Positions 1 through 10,278 of a stretch of DNA of 64,000 nucleotides are shown here, one piece after another. The stretch covers positions 21,116,001 to 21,180,000 of the forward strand of contig CM064428.1 in assembly GCA_032690845.1 (NCBI GenBank), written 5' to 3'. The notes beneath the pieces were generated by a model. It had not been told where the DNA came from. It did not search any database and was given only the letters and a program-made list of their open reading frames with translations. Every line of letters starts with the position of its first letter. The stretch's first letter is position 1. A program made the translations under genes and the position numbers. This DNA comes from Eleusine coracana subsp. coracana (lineage: Eukaryota > Streptophyta > Magnoliopsida > Poales > Poaceae).

Positions 1-2
1 TG

Positions 3-1197
3 AGAAAATTTATATGGGCCGACCCATACTTGTATAGGTATTGCCAGGACGGAGCAGTGCGACGATGTGTACCCAGAGAAGAAAGAGCAAGCATTTTGGC
101 AAAATGTCACTCTTCGGATTATGGGGGACATTATGGCTATTTCAGGCCACAGGCAAAGGTATGGGCGAGTGGTTTCTATTGGCCCACTATGCATGAAGAT
201 GCGAAAAGGTATGTTGCAACATGTGCTCAATGCCAACGAATAGGGAATGTTAACAGTAGGAATGCAAGGCCTCTTAAGTATAATCTCCAAGTTGATATCT
301 TTGATGTTTGGGGTATGGATTTTATGGTACCATTTGTGAATTCTCATGGTTGCGAGTATATATTGATTGCCGTCGATTATGTCTCCAAGTGGGTCGAAGC
401 AATGGCATGCAAGGCCAATACCACAAGAGAATCAAGGAGTATACTTCAAGAGCAGATATTCCCTAGGTATGGAGTACCAAGGATAATAATTACAGATGGA
501 GGATCCCATTTTACAGGAGGAGAATTTACTAGGTTTTTGGCTAAATCTAGGATTGAACATAGAATTGGAACAACCTATCATCCCCAGACAAATGGACAAG
601 CAGAAACATCAAATAAGCAATTAAAAGGGATTATGCAGAAGATTGTTACAAAGGAAGGAAAGGATTGGGCCACAAAACTTAATGGAGCATTATGGGCATA
701 TAGGACGGCATTCAAGACACCAATTGGCATGACACCATTTCAATTTGTCTATGGGAAATCATGTCACCTACCGGTGGAATTGGAACATAAGGCTTATTGG
801 GCAATAAAGGAAATGAATTTGGATCTTGATGCCGCCGGCGTGAAAAGGAAAAATACAAATAAGTGAATTAGAAGAGATGCAATTGCGTGCATATGAAAAT
901 GCAGCAATATACAAGGAAAAGACAAAGAAGTGGTATGATCAGAAGCTTTTGAAGAAGGAATTCAAGGAAGGAGATCGGGTACTCCTATTTAATTCGCGAT
1001 TCAGATTATTTGGTAAAGGCAAACTGCAAAGTAAATGGGAAGGGCCTTATCTTGTGAACACGGTGTTACCTTCAGGAGCTGTAATCATAACGGATGGCAA
1101 GCGAAACAAGTACATGGTGAATGGACAACGTCCAAAGGTATATCTAGAACCCGACACATTTGAATTAAAATCTTTTGATGTGTACTTCACTGCTTAG
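3..1197 (+). pseudogene. Athila-group integrase, C-terminal part of pol, frameshifted
   Basis: The frame is already open at base 3, so the protein starts outside the window. The sequence shows an HHCC zinc finger (CHSSDYGGHYG through CAQC) and the catalytic triad: D in DVWGMDF, D in IITDGGSHF, E in NGQAETSNK, with 35 residues between the last two as in active DD35E integrases. A conserved C-terminal stretch (KWYDQKL, GDRVLLFNSR, SKWEGPY) follows in another frame. The shift falls near the A-run at 849-853, where one extra A would explain the change of frame. The C-terminus ends at the TAG at 1195. The domains themselves look intact, but the frameshift makes this copy a pseudogene. Confidence 0.9.
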
Positions 1198-1296
1198 TGC
1201 GCTGTGTGGTCGAACTTAACGACGTAAAACAAAAGCTCTGTATGTGTTTTTGATTTTCATGATTTTTCTATTTCTGATTGGGTAAATTAGTGTACC

Positions 1297-1331
1297 GCAC
1301 CGATCGACGCAGTCCTGCACCAATCGGCGCA
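1297..1331. repeat. Palindrome pair P1 (20-bp period)
   Basis: Two imperfect copies of TGCGCCGATCGGCGCA start at 1297 and 1317. They lie about 107 bp upstream of a TATA sequence at 1438. Both copies show transitions at CG dinucleotides of the palindrome. Confidence 0.85.
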
Positions 1332-1417
1332 GCAGAGTCTTTTTGGTTTTTGAGTCGGTTTCAGACCTTGCCTTGTTAAGACTCGTTGAATTCCACAAAT
1401 AAGAGATAGAGTCCTAG

Positions 1418-1444
1418 TCCAATTGGAAATCAAGGGATATAAAT
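1418..1444 (+). promoter_or_regulatory. Candidate internal promoter before the 3' ORF
   Basis: A CCAAT sequence near 1420 is followed by TATAAAT at 1438-1444. Downstream lies AAACCCTAAGG (about 1497-1508), a composition common in plant 5' leaders, and then the broken ORF. The layout suggests that the ORF behind pol had its own transcript. Inference only: no start site can be seen. Confidence 0.45.
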
Positions 1445-1551
1445 ATGAGAGGGCAGCAACCCCACGGATCATCTCGCATTACATAGTCACCGAAACAAAA
1501 CCCTAAGGGCAGAAGCAACGGAAGGCGGCGCTTCGGGAAGCAACCAAGGCG

Positions 1552-1587
1552 GCGCCGATCAGCACGACACTTGCATCGATCGGCGCG
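1552..1587. repeat. Palindrome pair P2 (21-bp period)
   Basis: Copies start at 1552 and 1573, in the frame of the broken 3' ORF. The second is nearly perfect (ATCGATCGGCGCG). Confidence 0.85.
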
Positions 1588-2389
1588 ATGGATTTCCGCA
1601 GCTCTCTGCCGGTTGGCCCTGGGACGAAATAGATGAGGTGTTGATACCAACACAAGATGATCCTATCGTCTGGTCAAATTTGAGGAAGAAATTCATGAAG
1701 AAAAGTGAAGCTGACGCATGGAACGCAGACAAGGTGAAGATGGACAATGAACTTAGGCAGATGCTGAAGAGAGTATTGGTGCGCAAGGGGAACATCTATA
1801 GCACCTATTGAAAGTGAAGCTGTTTCTCAAAGGTACATCATGGAAGGCCTTCTTGATCTTGCTAAGCCCTTGTCATATGAAGATTTCCTATCTTTTGAAA
1901 GAACATTGACTAAGCAAGAGAAGGAGGAACTAGATGAAGAGAGTGCTCTAACAATCCATAAGTGCCGGCTTTATAGCGAACATGATATTGCCGCCAAGTA
2001 TGAACTCAAGCTGCAAGAGGAAGTTGAAGAAGCCATGAACCAGCTGGATGCGGAAAAGGATCTTCAGGCTAGAAAGGATGGAGCCTCTCCCAGGGTTCTT
2101 ACCAATTGGGAGGGTTTTCAAGAAAACAAGATTCATAGGAACAGTTGCATCGAAGGATGCAAGTGTTTCTTTTGTGCTAAAGATCTTCAACATAGGATTG
2201 AACTCCAATTGGCGGAAGATCCGACCTTCATACCTAGAGATATTTTATATGATGATGGCTATCGCGTAGTTCCTGAAGGGAAGACGCCTAAGGATATTAA
2301 CGATGAGATTTTACGACGGCAACAGAACAAGGCGATCCGTGAGCGTAATTTGGAACAGTTGGCTGAGTATATGAAGGAAACCACCAACT

Positions 2390-2425
2390 GCGCCAATTGG
2401 CGTGACACTGGAGCCGATTGACATG
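2390..2425. repeat. Palindrome pair P3, stop codon inside (21-bp period)
   Basis: Degenerate copies start at 2390 (CGCCAATTGGCG) and 2411 (GAGCCGATTGAC). In the second, a consensus CG reads TG, which creates the TGA at 2419-2421 that splits the ORF. Confidence 0.75.
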
Positions 2426-2801
2426 ACCTGAAGATGGCTGAATTTATCGATCTAACAGATCTGCCAAGTGACGACGAAGAACCCACTGCAAAGAAGTGTA
2501 AGACTGCATCAGAGGTTCAAAGATCCGCTAGACTATTAGGTAAGCCAATTGAAAAGTATTCTGAATGGGATAGCGACTTTGATTCATTATACTGTTTGGA
2601 AATTTTGGAAAGTGGGGACCTTAGTATGTCTGGATATTTGGGTGATGATTCTGATATGCGAAGAAGCTTTGGTAGTTCTAAGTTTGAAAATTGGGGAACA
2701 CCCGCAGCATGCAGTGATGATAGGGCAGCAGGAACTTCAACAAAAGTTAATGGTAATGCAGAGGGAAGTGGAGGCAGTCGCAGTGGTGAAAGAACACCAC
2801 C

Positions 2802-2837
2802 GTGCCGATCGGCTCAGCCACTACACCGATCGGCTCA
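2802..2837. repeat. Palindrome pair P4 (21-bp period)
   Basis: Copies start at 2802 and 2823 within an open reading frame. They encode CRSAQPLHRSAQ, an echo of the DNA repeat at protein level. Confidence 0.85.
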
Positions 2838-3087
2838 GAGGAGTTTGAACAGTGTCTCTCCCTACAGTGTTGAAAATCATAATCTGCAACCACCCATTTG
2901 CTGTCCTGTCTGCCGAAGGAATATTGAGCGCTTGTATCTAGACAGGGATCTTACCTACAGGCATCAAAGGGATGTGGATCGGAGAATCCAGGATACAATC
3001 GAGATGAATGAAGTGGACTACACTTTTTCCATAAGGAACATAAGACGAATTTTCCGAGTCTTGAACAGGCATGGTCTGCATGATTAG

Positions 3088-4440
3088 TGTGTTGAGTTTC
3101 TTCTCTTGCTATGAGGACATTGCAAATTTTGAGTGTGGGGGAAGGGCCTTGCTATTAATCATAGTTTTTAAGTGTTTTTGAGTCTAGTTTATTGCTTGTT
3201 TTTCTTATTAGTGTTTATTTAAGTTTGTTGTGTGTGCTTAAGAGAGTCATGAGTAATGTTGAGAGTTGCTTCAAAGTCTTTTATGTAGTTTGAATCATTG
3301 CATTGTCTTCAATAAAGTTAGTGTCGATTGTGAAATTGAAAGTGCCCCATACTATTTATCTTGTCTTTTTGATGATCGATTGGTTGAGTACTTGAATTAG
3401 TTGGTTACCACTTAACTTTTGAGCTTTGTATTTGTGAAAATTTCTTTTAACTCATCATAAGCTAAAAGCAAAAGCAAAGCAAGGTTTAAATATGCCTACA
3501 TAGCCGAGTGAATAAGAGCAAGCTACACATTTGAACTAATTGGATTGTAAGTAACTTTGTCAACTTGTTGCTCATGATTTCGACCAAGTTAGGAAAGGAT
3601 GATCTATTTGTTTATCTCTGTATTTCTAGCCATTCTTATCCATTTAAATTCCTTGCTATCATGGAGCCCATACATCTTTGTTTCTCCCTCCTCCTTGATA
3701 CAACCTATATTCTCACTAAAAGGGAATTCAGAAAATTTCCGCTGCTACTACAAGATAGAAATTGTTGATTATTTTGGGAATAGAAAAAGAGTGAAAGAAA
3801 AGAAAAAAATAGAAAAAGAGTGAAAGAAAAAGAAAAAGTAGTGAAAGAAAAGAAGACCATGCCGACCGGCGCAGTGTTGCGCCGATCGGCGCCGTTGCAA
3901 AAAGGAGATAAAGAGAAAAAGTATTCCCTGAGAGGCAATAAGGTCATCAAAGAGAGCAGCTTTCTGATTATTTCTGATTCTTTGCCATTGTTCTCATTGA
4001 AACATTTTCCTATGATTCCTCTTCTCCATTAAAATTCTTTTCCAAGAAAATCCTTTCTTAGTAGGCATGATTGAGCACAATGTTGACATGGTTAACCTTA
4101 TAGTTTAATTTAGTTATATAGCCCTCCAAGATCCACATATAATCCTTGATTAGATAGGCGAGGGAAGGAAATACACTTGAGAGATTTAGAGAAGACCAAA
4201 TGCTTGATGTTTGATGCTAAAGATGAGTTGAAGAAAACTGAAATTGTTTTTGAAAAGGTTTTGTGGTGATACGATTAAGTTCAAGTATGAGATGCCGATT
4301 GGTTAAAAAGAAGATGAGAGAAAAAAATTTTGTGGTGGAATAACAAGTAAAAATGATGATTGAGATTGATTGCATGAGAGATGATGTGAATATTCTTGCT
4401 ACATATTTGATTTTGTATTGCTCGAGGACTAGCAATGATT
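3088..4440. other. 3' noncoding region of the Athila-group element
   Basis: No gene is seen. A G-rich stretch (GTGTGGGGGAAGGGCC, about 3134-3149) resembles a polypurine tract but is far from the LTR. A purine-rich simple stretch (AAAGAAAAAG) spans about 3780-3860 and leads into pair P5. Similar long 3' spacers with repeated GTGTGGGG-type tracts are common in Athila-group elements. Confidence 0.6.
3859..3893. repeat. Palindrome pair P5 (20-bp period)
   Basis: Copies start at 3860 and 3880 in noncoding DNA. The second contains the perfect 14-bp palindrome GCGCCGATCGGCGC. Confidence 0.85.
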
Positions 4441-4455
4441 TGAGTGTAGGGGAAC
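4441..4455 (+). promoter_or_regulatory. Polypurine tract before the 3' LTR
   Basis: GAGTGTAGGGGAAC immediately precedes the TG of the LTR at 4456. This purine-rich block is where plus-strand DNA synthesis would be primed during reverse transcription. Confidence 0.75.
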
Positions 4456-5566
4456 TGTTGGTGGTTTCTAGCTACCCATTTTATCTACCAAAAAGGGATG
4501 TTTTACGTCTTAATTTGGTGGTTTAGACTAACAATTAACCCCATATTTGCATATATTTGTAGTTGTTCTTTTTGGATGTAATCATAGGAAACAGGCGTAA
4601 AACATGGCAATTATGGATAAAGGACTAAAGAGCAACGAAGATGGGCCAGATACTTGGCCGCGCCGATCGGCTCCAATGCCACGCTGACCGGTGCAGGAGG
4701 AAAAGATGACGAAGACAAGCCCAAGTCCCGGAAAGACGAAGGCCCAACCCAATATGAGTCAGAGTCGATGAAAGTTGATCTAATCCCGTCGAGTATAAAA
4801 GGAAGATAACTACTAAGAGCCAAAGGGGCAACAGGGAGCAACAACGAGACGACAATCACGATATAGAGTTGTTAGAACTAGGGTTCCAGGATATTGGCGG
4901 TGGCGGTTGGTCAACACCGATGAGAACCACCAAAAGGGAGGTCGCGCCAATCGGCACGGCGCTTGCGCCGATCGGCTCGTGCGCGTTCCAGTGCTATTTC
5001 TCATCCCTCTGCTATGTTTAGCGGGAGGATGAGTGAGTAGTCTCATATTCTCTTCTCTGGTGCGGGGATCTGGTCATGTAACTCTCATACTCATTGATAC
5101 TCTCTTGATGAATTTAATCTATGTGATGAACTTAATTGCGCATCTATTTATTCCTTTCCATTAGTGTATAGGCCAATACACTTCTGCCCATTGCATAGTG
5201 CAAGAAACCAGTGGGGAGCTAATAACCTCTGTAGTGACAGCCGGGGTGAACGAAACCACCATGTCTTGTAGAATATTAAGGTCATCACTCGAGTTGATAA
5301 GAATAGGGTTACATGCTAGTGAACCAATCCTAAGGAGAGAATCCTTCATTATCCTGTTACATCTCAAATAACATTCATCCACCACTCTCCTACTGTCACC
5401 ATTCACACCAACCCAACCATTGCAATCTATTAGTAACCCTTTAATAGTGATAGTTCCGCTCGTTCCCTATGGATTCGATAACCTTGGAATACTCTAAGGG
5501 AAAAAGAGCTACAATTGTACATCTTCCTCTTGTGGTATATAAGTGGGTGCGTAACTACAACCAACA
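4456..5566 (+). repeat. 3' LTR of the left Athila-group element
   Basis: The LTR starts TGTTGG and ends CCAACA (5561-5566), giving 1111 bp; an end at CA, 5572, is the alternative. Its last 100 bp (AAGTGGGTGCGTA) match the LTR at 55887-57493, while most of the body does not align by eye. TATAAAAGG lies at about 4796. Palindrome pairs P6 (starts 4661 and 4682) and P7 (starts 4945 and 4966), each with a 21-bp period, lie before and after it. The bases after 5566 (agctcatttttt) resemble the leader that follows the other LTR (agcacgtttttc), so the boundary is not certain. Confidence 0.8.
4660..4979. repeat. LTR palindrome pairs P6 and P7
   Basis: P6: copies start at 4661 and 4682. P7: copies start at 4945 and 4966. 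Both have 21-bp periods. P6 is about 100 bp upstream of the LTR TATA box and P7 about 150 bp downstream. Confidence 0.85.
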
Positions 5567-5571
5567 AGCTC

Positions 5572-5738
5572 ATTTTTTGTCATAGATGATATCATCTACA
5601 TAGATTTGGCACACAAAGAGATCCTTCCCAACATGCCTTGTGAACAAGGTGCTATCAATGTTTCCAATCTTGAATCCATTCTTGAGAAGGAAGTTCCTTA
5701 AGTGTTCATACCATGCCCTTGGTGCTTGCAAAGCGACA
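5572..5738 (-). pseudogene. Ty1/copia reverse transcriptase fragment
   Basis: The minus strand encodes PRAWYEHLRNFLLKNGFKIG and QIYVDDIIY, the core RT block with the YVDD catalytic motif. It matches the RT at about 12450-12600 almost base for base. It is only about 165 bp long, cut on the left by the Athila LTR and on the right by a junction with CRM-like gag near 5738. It is a remnant, not a gene. Confidence 0.85.
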
Positions 5739-5744
5739 GAGGAG

Positions 5745-6900
5745 GCACTACCAGCTGGCACCTGCAAAGAATTTTTATCTGACCTCGCAGAAGGTGCGGG
5801 GGCTGGTCTTAGTGCTGCAGAAGCACCACTGGGTCCCTTGGCTGTAGCAGCTGCTGGTGGGGGCGGCCGGAAGGACGGCTTGGGTAGCCCCAAAGTCCCC
5901 ATCGGCAGCGGTGGGTAGAAGGTACGACTGGATTTGCTGTACGCCTCAAAAGCCTAGAAAGGTCCCTACGATTCTTTCTCTGCAAGCATAGCATACTGGA
6001 AACACTGGTTGAGTGTATAAAATTCTTTGTAATTATTATGTCCTGAATTTCTTTTCTCAAACTAGAATATAAGTGGTAAATCTGATCCTCTACTTTTTCA
6101 ACTATAGCACAACTAATCAAACCCTTCTGAAGCTCACTAAAGTACTCCTGAACAATTTTATCTCCTTGATCTAAGCACTGCAGTTTATTACGGATCTCTC
6201 TATAAAAAGAAGGAGGAACAAAACGATCACGCATTGCTACCCTAAGTTCTTCCCAAGTAGTAGGCAAATCAGTTTCAACGGCTAGACCACTCCACCAAAC
6301 AATAGCAAAGTTCTTAAACTCACTAGTGGCTTGTCAAACTCTATGTTGTTCAGGAACAAAATGGGCATTAAATTTTTGCTCTATAGTTATCTCCCAATCA
6401 AGATAAGCATCACCATCATACTGACTCGAAAACGAAGGAATTGAAAACTTAATTTTAGCATACAGATCATCTAGAGCATGGCCATGATTGTTACCTTGTG
6501 GGTGATGGTTGTGGTTGTGGAAACCACCCATACTTTGAGTGTTACGGTGCAAACGACGTCATAATCTTGCGGTCCTTGTAGCAGCCCTATCCATGGTGCC
6601 ATCAGCCTTATATACTGTGTCTTCATCATGGCCATCTTCAATGTCATTGGTGATGTTATCGTTGGTATTGTGAGCGGTCTTCAACTCTATAACCTGATCG
6701 GTTAACTTAGAGACCCTCTTATCGAACCACTCAATGCTTTCTCCAAGGTGAAGCTTATTGACCACGTGAGTGACAGCCCTGGTGATCGTATCTGCCAGAT
6801 CACTCTGAGCCGCCTGCAAAAAAGCCTTTTATAGCTGATCTTGGCTCACGCACTCATCAAATTCTAAGGGCGAAGGCCCCTCTCCATCGCTTCCTATCAT
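5745..6900 (-). pseudogene. CRM-like gag, truncated and frameshifted
   Basis: The start is the ATG at 6900-6898 (MIGSD), matching MVGSD at 29645 in the complete copy. Open pieces at 6819-6559, 6552-6334 and 6267-5809 align in order with the plus-strand gag: AAQSDLADTITRAVTHV, KIKFSIPSFSSQYDGDAYLD, ELRVAMRDRFVPPSFYREI. The last covers the capsid-like retrotransposon gag region. The zinc knuckle is missing because the sequence breaks off near 5738. Several stops and shifts separate the pieces. The product would have been the structural protein of the particle. Confidence 0.85.
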
Positions 6901-7073
6901 CACAAACACCAAAACAAGAAAGAAACAGTGAAGGTTATCCCTACAAACTAAGTAGTGGTGCCTCTCAACACAACAAAAGGAAGCTCCTTACAAAGCTCTT
7001 ACAAAGTTCTGAAAAGCAAAGCAAAGGATACAAGGGAGGTGTGTTACACGATTGGAAGGGTCACAAAATAACT

Positions 7074-7145
<72 letters not shown>

Positions 7146-8111
7146 TGAGTGACACACAAATAAAAAATAGAGTATATATATATATATATATAGGTGAGTG
7201 GCACACAAATAAAAAATAGAGAGTAAAGCTGAATAAGTGCCCCCAAATAACTTGTCCCTAGTTGCTGGTCTAACTATATCCTAGAAGAGTAGTGATAGCA
7301 AGAAAGGAACACAGCTGATAACAGGGGGCTAGGTGTAAAAAAGCAAAACCTCCAAATTCCAGGGGGCAAGATGGACCACTAGTAGAAATACTAAATTTAT
7401 TTTATTTTATTGATATTTTTCCCGAACTCAATGGCAATGAGAGAGAACCCACAAAAAATTTCAGCTCAAATAGAGGTAGAAAGTGGCCTACAGAAATTCT
7501 GCAAGTTTCAGAAAACGTCGGGTTTTAACTTGAATGGCCCCCTTGAGAAGGGAAAACGGCCTTTGGGATGGCCCCCTTGAGTCATAAACCTCCTGTAAAA
7601 ATTTCAGCCAAAACAAACAACCGAGTGAAAAGTTATGACCGTTTTACTGAAGATATGTCGAAACCGGTTTTGAAGAAAACCGAGGCGAAACCCGAGTCAG
7701 GTTTGGAATCGGGTAGGAATTTTTATGGCGGGATGGATGCAGCAGAAAGTGGAATTTGTGGGGATTGGTCCAAGGTGTTGAGAGTGTGTTGAGGGTGGGT
7801 CGAGGGTGGGATTAGGGTGGGCACGTTGATCAATCAATCATAGCACACAAAGCCGAACAAAGCAGAGGGTGGTGGAGGGGATGGCTGCTAGTGTTGCAAG
7901 AAAAACACTACTGAAGATAAAAACACAAACTAAACCTACGATTAAACAAAAACTAGGGCACAAACTCAACACTACGAATTCTGAAATTAAAATATGCAAA
8001 GGCTAAACACATGGTTATGGATGGGGGAAAATATTTTTTGTGGTTTTCTGTGGAAGATAGGAAGAACACGAAAAAAACTAAAGGGTAGTCGAACCTGATG
8101 GTGCACCTGAA
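6901..8111 (-). other. Leader of the minus-strand CRM-like element
   Basis: Untranslated region between primer site and gag. It aligns with 28422-29644 of the complete copy. It contains a TA microsatellite and no gene. Confidence 0.7.
7076..7192. repeat. (TA)n microsatellite with a duplicated flank
   Basis: About 34 TA units at 7076-7143 are followed by TAGGTGAGTGACACACAAAT, then a second, shorter TA run at 7173-7192 and the same flank again (7191-7222). The related element at about 29416 has only four or five TA units at the matching place, so the expansion is specific to this copy. Confidence 0.9.
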
Positions 8112-8123
8112 GCTCTCATACCA
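8112..8123 (-). promoter_or_regulatory. Primer binding site, tRNA-Met type, one mismatch
   Basis: The minus strand reads TGGTATGAGAGC two bases inside the LTR end. The complete copy has TGGTATCAGAGC, complementary to the 3' end of initiator tRNA-Met. Confidence 0.8.
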
Positions 8124-8125
8124 CT

Positions 8126-9004
8126 TTATGTGGACAATGGTTCTCGATCTTCTGAAAGGTTCTGGTAAATCATGATTTGGGCGGAGGCAAAACACAAATT
8201 GATCCGACTTCTAAACAACACGTTCAGAACCCCGCAATCGCAGCACAACGTCTCCTCTGGTTATCAATTGTCCAAGGACAATTGGCCTCGCCGAGAAGGC
8301 TAATCCCTGTCTATGAATCAAGAACACAAGCAAGAACAAAGAAGAATGCAAAACAACTGCAGATGACTGATTAAGCTCACGAAGTTGGGGTCTCATAAAC
8401 CGATGAACGACGACACTGTTTATGAACAGAATTAATCTAAGCATAGGATCATGCAAGACCCTCTGGACATGCCCCTAATTGGGCTCAACTAGATACAAAG
8501 CCCAAAGGGCAAAAACAGGCGACGTAGCACCAACATAGATTCTGGACCCTCTCTTGTCTCGATGATTCCCGATGATTCTAGATGAACTTTTACATGAGAT
8601 CAGTGGAATTGAAAATATCTTTGTCTTATCTTTCTGTGCATATGTAGAACGTCCAAATCCGAGTCCGTATGCATCCTGGGTATCCATTTTAGTGTTTATT
8701 GGTCCTATGCCCTGAAACTGACTCAAAGTTAGTTTTGATTGGGCTTCCACCTTAGCTTCCATGCCCTTGCTGGTCCTCCATGTCCCCAAGTCCTTCCACC
8801 ATCATCTCCAGGTCCTCTCCATGGCTCCTAATCATAATATAATCATTAGGTAGCAAACCACTCTCAAAAGTGACATATAATGAAGAACAAAGGAATGTGC
8901 TCACCTCTAAATTTAGTCGTCGTGCACGAGCTCTAGTCATTGGACCTTGCAAGTCCAGAACTAGAGAAGTGTTGTGTGTATCCATAGAAGTGGTGTCCTC
9001 ATCA
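8126..9004 (-). repeat. 5' LTR of the minus-strand CRM-like copy
   Basis: The LTR is 879 bp, starts TGATGAGGACA at 9004 and ends beside the primer site at 8126. It aligns with the 922-bp LTRs at 27486 and 33769. It includes the coding-like GPMTRARARRLNLEV segment discussed under the complete element. Confidence 0.85.
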
Positions 9005-10278
9005 GACACGTTGCGCCTCACCGCTGCCTCCAAGGCACATGCTCGCCTCCCTCGAGAACTTGCTGGACTCCCCGAGCCGACACGGGTGCTCACTATTGAT
9101 GCCCCTTTCACCGACGGGCTCAAACAGTGTACAAACATGTGACAGACTTCAAAAATGATCATGATAGGCTCTATCACCGATACCTAACCGGTATAGGTCT
9201 CACCATAGACCAAGAGTAACAACCTAGATCACACCCTCAAGGACACCCTAGCCTTAGATGTGCACAAAGCTCTTGTTACTCTCACTAGCACTCTCAAGAT
9301 ATACAATATCTCCTCCTAGTGCTCCTGTCTTTTCCTCTTGGCTCTCACCAAATATTCCAAGCAATTCCACTAGCCAAGAGAGGTTTCCAAGACCCCCAAC
9401 AATGAAGTTATATAGGCTCCCAACCTCCAACTAGTTGTTGCTCCACAAAATCAGCTTTCTGGGTGTACTGAATGGACTATCCGGTCGCTGCATGGCCGGA
9501 CCATCCGGTCACTGCAGATCTAGCTCCAATGGCTCTGTCCACTACTGATCTTCGTACTGACCGGACCGTATGGTCAGCTGATCGGACCGTCCGGTCTGTT
9601 TCTCTCTCCACTCTAGAAATATTCTAGATCTTGCTTCCTCTTTGCCCTGTGCTCACTTGTACAGACCGGACTGTCCGGTCTGTTGACCGGACCGTTCGGT
9701 CTCTACAGCTTCAACACAGGCAAATTCTTCGATGAGTCTTCTCCTTAGATTTCATGTTCTCCTAGTGACTGTACAGTCTGGTCTTCACTATCCCCTGTGT
9801 CCGTTCACTCTATCCAGAAGTTGAAACTCCTCATCCTTGCTTGACTTTGTTTCCCAGCTTCTCCGAACAACTCCTTGGCTTCTGCACTATCACCTAGTGC
9901 CTGTGATTTCACTGAGCATCCATGCACATCACCAACTAGCATGACCTAAGAGACATGATCTAGACCCCCTTGATAGTCTGGTTTTTCCTATGGACTCAAA
10001 GCCCTAACAATTAGACAAGTGTTCTCAATACTTGTTTCAAAGATTGTCCTTAGCCTTGATCCATCTTCATAAACCATTGGACTCCATCAAGCTCATCAAG
10101 CCTCCATGCTTGTGGTCATTATCATCCATTGCCAAGTCCGTCGTCAACAATCATCATAGAGTAGAAAAGGTTTCCTACACGAACAACACTCGTGTATACA
10201 TTAGTCGCATTTCATGTTTGTCATTCATAAGCAAAACATTCATACCTTAGGGTTCCCTCAAGGGTCATGATCCTTACA
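9005..10278 (-). repeat. Copia 3' LTR, partial
   Basis: It starts TGTAAGGATCATGACC at 10278, just after a GGGGGAGAT polypurine tract, and runs 1274 bp to the break at 9005. It is homologous to the plus-strand LTR at 50271-51350 from the palindrome region onward, and that copy supplies the missing end (about 390 bp more). A TATA box reads TATATAA on the minus strand at about 9406-9412. Seven palindrome copies lie 50-370 bp upstream of it. Confidence 0.85.
9470..9783. repeat. Palindrome pairs in the copia LTR (GACCGGACNGTCCGGTC)
   Basis: Copies of the 17-bp odd palindrome start at 9470 and 9494 (period 24), 9559 and 9580 (period 21), 9664 and 9685 (period 21), with a more diverged single copy at 9767. 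The pairs lie upstream of the LTR TATA box in the element's own orientation. Confidence 0.85.

Larger units (their letters stand above)
1503..3087 (+). pseudogene. Unknown ORF in the env-like position of the Athila-group element
   Basis: This is probably one former ORF in three open pieces. The first, roughly 1503-1811, has no ATG near its start. A frameshift near 1785-1795 leads into the frame open at 1840-2421. An in-frame TGA at 2419-2421 separates that from 2434-3087, which is in the same frame. The middle piece is rich in charged helical residues. The last begins with an acidic stretch (MAEFIDLTDLPSDDEE) and has two Cys pairs near its end (CCPVC). No family is recognised. Position after integrase is where Athila elements carry env-like or ORF1-type genes. 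Palindrome pairs P2, P3 and P4 lie inside the coding sequence, each with a 21-bp period that preserves frame. Confidence 0.6.
1..5566 (+). mobile_element. Athila-group Ty3/gypsy element, 3' part
   Basis: The window opens inside the integrase gene of an LTR retrotransposon and runs to the end of its 3' LTR. In order it holds the integrase, an internal TATA-bearing region, a broken ORF in the place of Athila env-like genes, about 1.35 kb of 3' noncoding DNA, a purine-rich tract and an 1111-bp LTR. Assignment to the Athila group rests on the integrase type, the extra ORF after pol, and an LTR whose ends match those of the element at 55887, which has the tRNA-Asp primer site usual for Athila. Seven pairs of the GCCGATCGGC-type palindrome are scattered through it. 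It lies directly against a copia RT fragment on its right. Confidence 0.85.
5739..9004 (-). mobile_element. CRM-like Ty3/gypsy element, 5' part, minus strand
   Basis: Reading from right to left this copy has a 5' LTR (9004-8126), a tRNA-Met-type primer site, a leader and the start of gag, then stops at a junction with copia RT. It is the same family as the complete element at 27486-34690: gag, leader and LTR align along their length. Its LTR start abuts copia LTR sequence at 9005, so it probably inserted into that copia LTR; everything beyond gag was later lost. Confidence 0.85.

Noticed and set aside
5567..5580. Primer leader after the left Athila LTR (agctcatttttt), implying a tandem element
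   Set aside because: Only 9 of 12 bases resemble the leader, mostly a T-run, and no primer site follows.
6988..7246. Open frames rich in Tyr-Ile repeats on the minus strand
   Set aside because: They are translations of the TA microsatellite.
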